Source: Bryobacteraceae bacterium
GTDB taxonomy: Bacteria > Acidobacteriota > Terriglobia > Bryobacterales > Bryobacteraceae
Reading direction: 5' to 3'
NCBI GenBank assembly: GCA_019686145.1
Contig: JADGHK010000020.1
Location: forward strand, 1-14,279
DNA: 14,279 nt
Part shown: one piece after another, positions 14,257 to 14,279 of the stretch
Numbering within the stretch: the first letter of the stretch is position 1
Layout of the letters: each line of letters begins with the position of its first letter
Notes under the pieces: model-generated
Databases searched by the model: none
Seen by the model: only the letters and a program-made list of their open reading frames with translations
What the model was told of the DNA's origin: nothing
Position numbers and translations under genes: made by a program

Positions 14257-14279
14257 TTACTGCTGCTGCTTCTGCTGCT
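14257..14279 (-). CDS. C-terminal end of a leftward gene entering from the right (partial)
   Basis: Read leftward, the last bases are CAG CAG AAG CAG CAG CAG TAA, that is a Q-Q-K-Q-Q-Q tail and a stop (14259-14257). A glutamine-rich tail followed at once by a strong hairpin looks like the true end of a gene outside the window. Only seven codons are visible, so nothing can be said of function; a simple CAG repeat is the alternative. Confidence 0.35.

Noticed and set aside
14260..14279. CTG/CAG triplet run as a microsatellite or CRISPR-like repeat
   Set aside because: Only six imperfect units at the window edge, and the leftward frame ends in a stop, so a gene end is the simpler reading; no spaced direct repeats are present anywhere in the window.

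Overview
The window looks like chromosomal DNA of an Acidobacteriota bacterium, most likely a Bryobacterales/Solibacter-type lineage. The grounds are moderately high GC, a VWFA-related protein remnant of the type multiplied in acidobacteria, a large secreted carboxypeptidase-regulatory-repeat protein, and a YpdA-type flavoprotein. This placement is inference; there is no rRNA or other phylogenetic marker apart from AlaS.

Left part (1-6000), ordinary and intact. The 3' two thirds of a GT-C (GT39-type) membrane glycosyltransferase with a discoidin-like tail runs rightward. It overlaps tail to tail with a leftward set: an SDR oxidoreductase (5982-5242), alanyl-tRNA synthetase alaS (5134-2492) and ypdA (2495-1488). 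alaS and ypdA are coupled through a GTGA overlap.

Middle part (6100-11690), the most interesting block. A leftward array reads as one operon. It starts at a promoter with a perfect TTGACA -35 (11684-11656) and continues with a possible 46-residue leader ORF (11634-11494) and a 79-residue secreted six-cysteine peptide precursor with a strong Shine-Dalgarno (11458-11219). Then come a lipoprotein carrying a stand-alone TonB-C-like domain (11107-10643), a membrane-anchored thioredoxin-fold/rhodanese fusion with a CxxS site (10641-9802), a secreted five-module carboxypeptidase-regulatory-like protein (9779-8031), and a GT4 glycosyltransferase fused to a degenerate SpsF-like nucleotidyltransferase domain (8034-6100). 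Most junctions are very tight (1-bp gap, 22-bp gap, GTGA overlap). The products suggest envelope export, sulfur or thiol handling and glycosylation around a small cysteine-rich secreted peptide. I do not recognise this combination as a described system.

Right part (11743-14279), a graveyard. A secreted-protein gene with an excellent ribosome binding site is broken by two frameshifts (12903-11959). A DUF2924 remnant (a family that accompanies serine recombinases) lies at about 13157-13047. The C-terminal half of a VWFA-related protein has lost its N-terminus (14083-13427). At the right edge the last codons of another leftward gene are followed by a strong GC hairpin. The decay is confined to this side; the 2.6-kb alaS and the middle operon have clean frames, so it looks like real degradation near a former mobile element rather than uniformly poor sequence.
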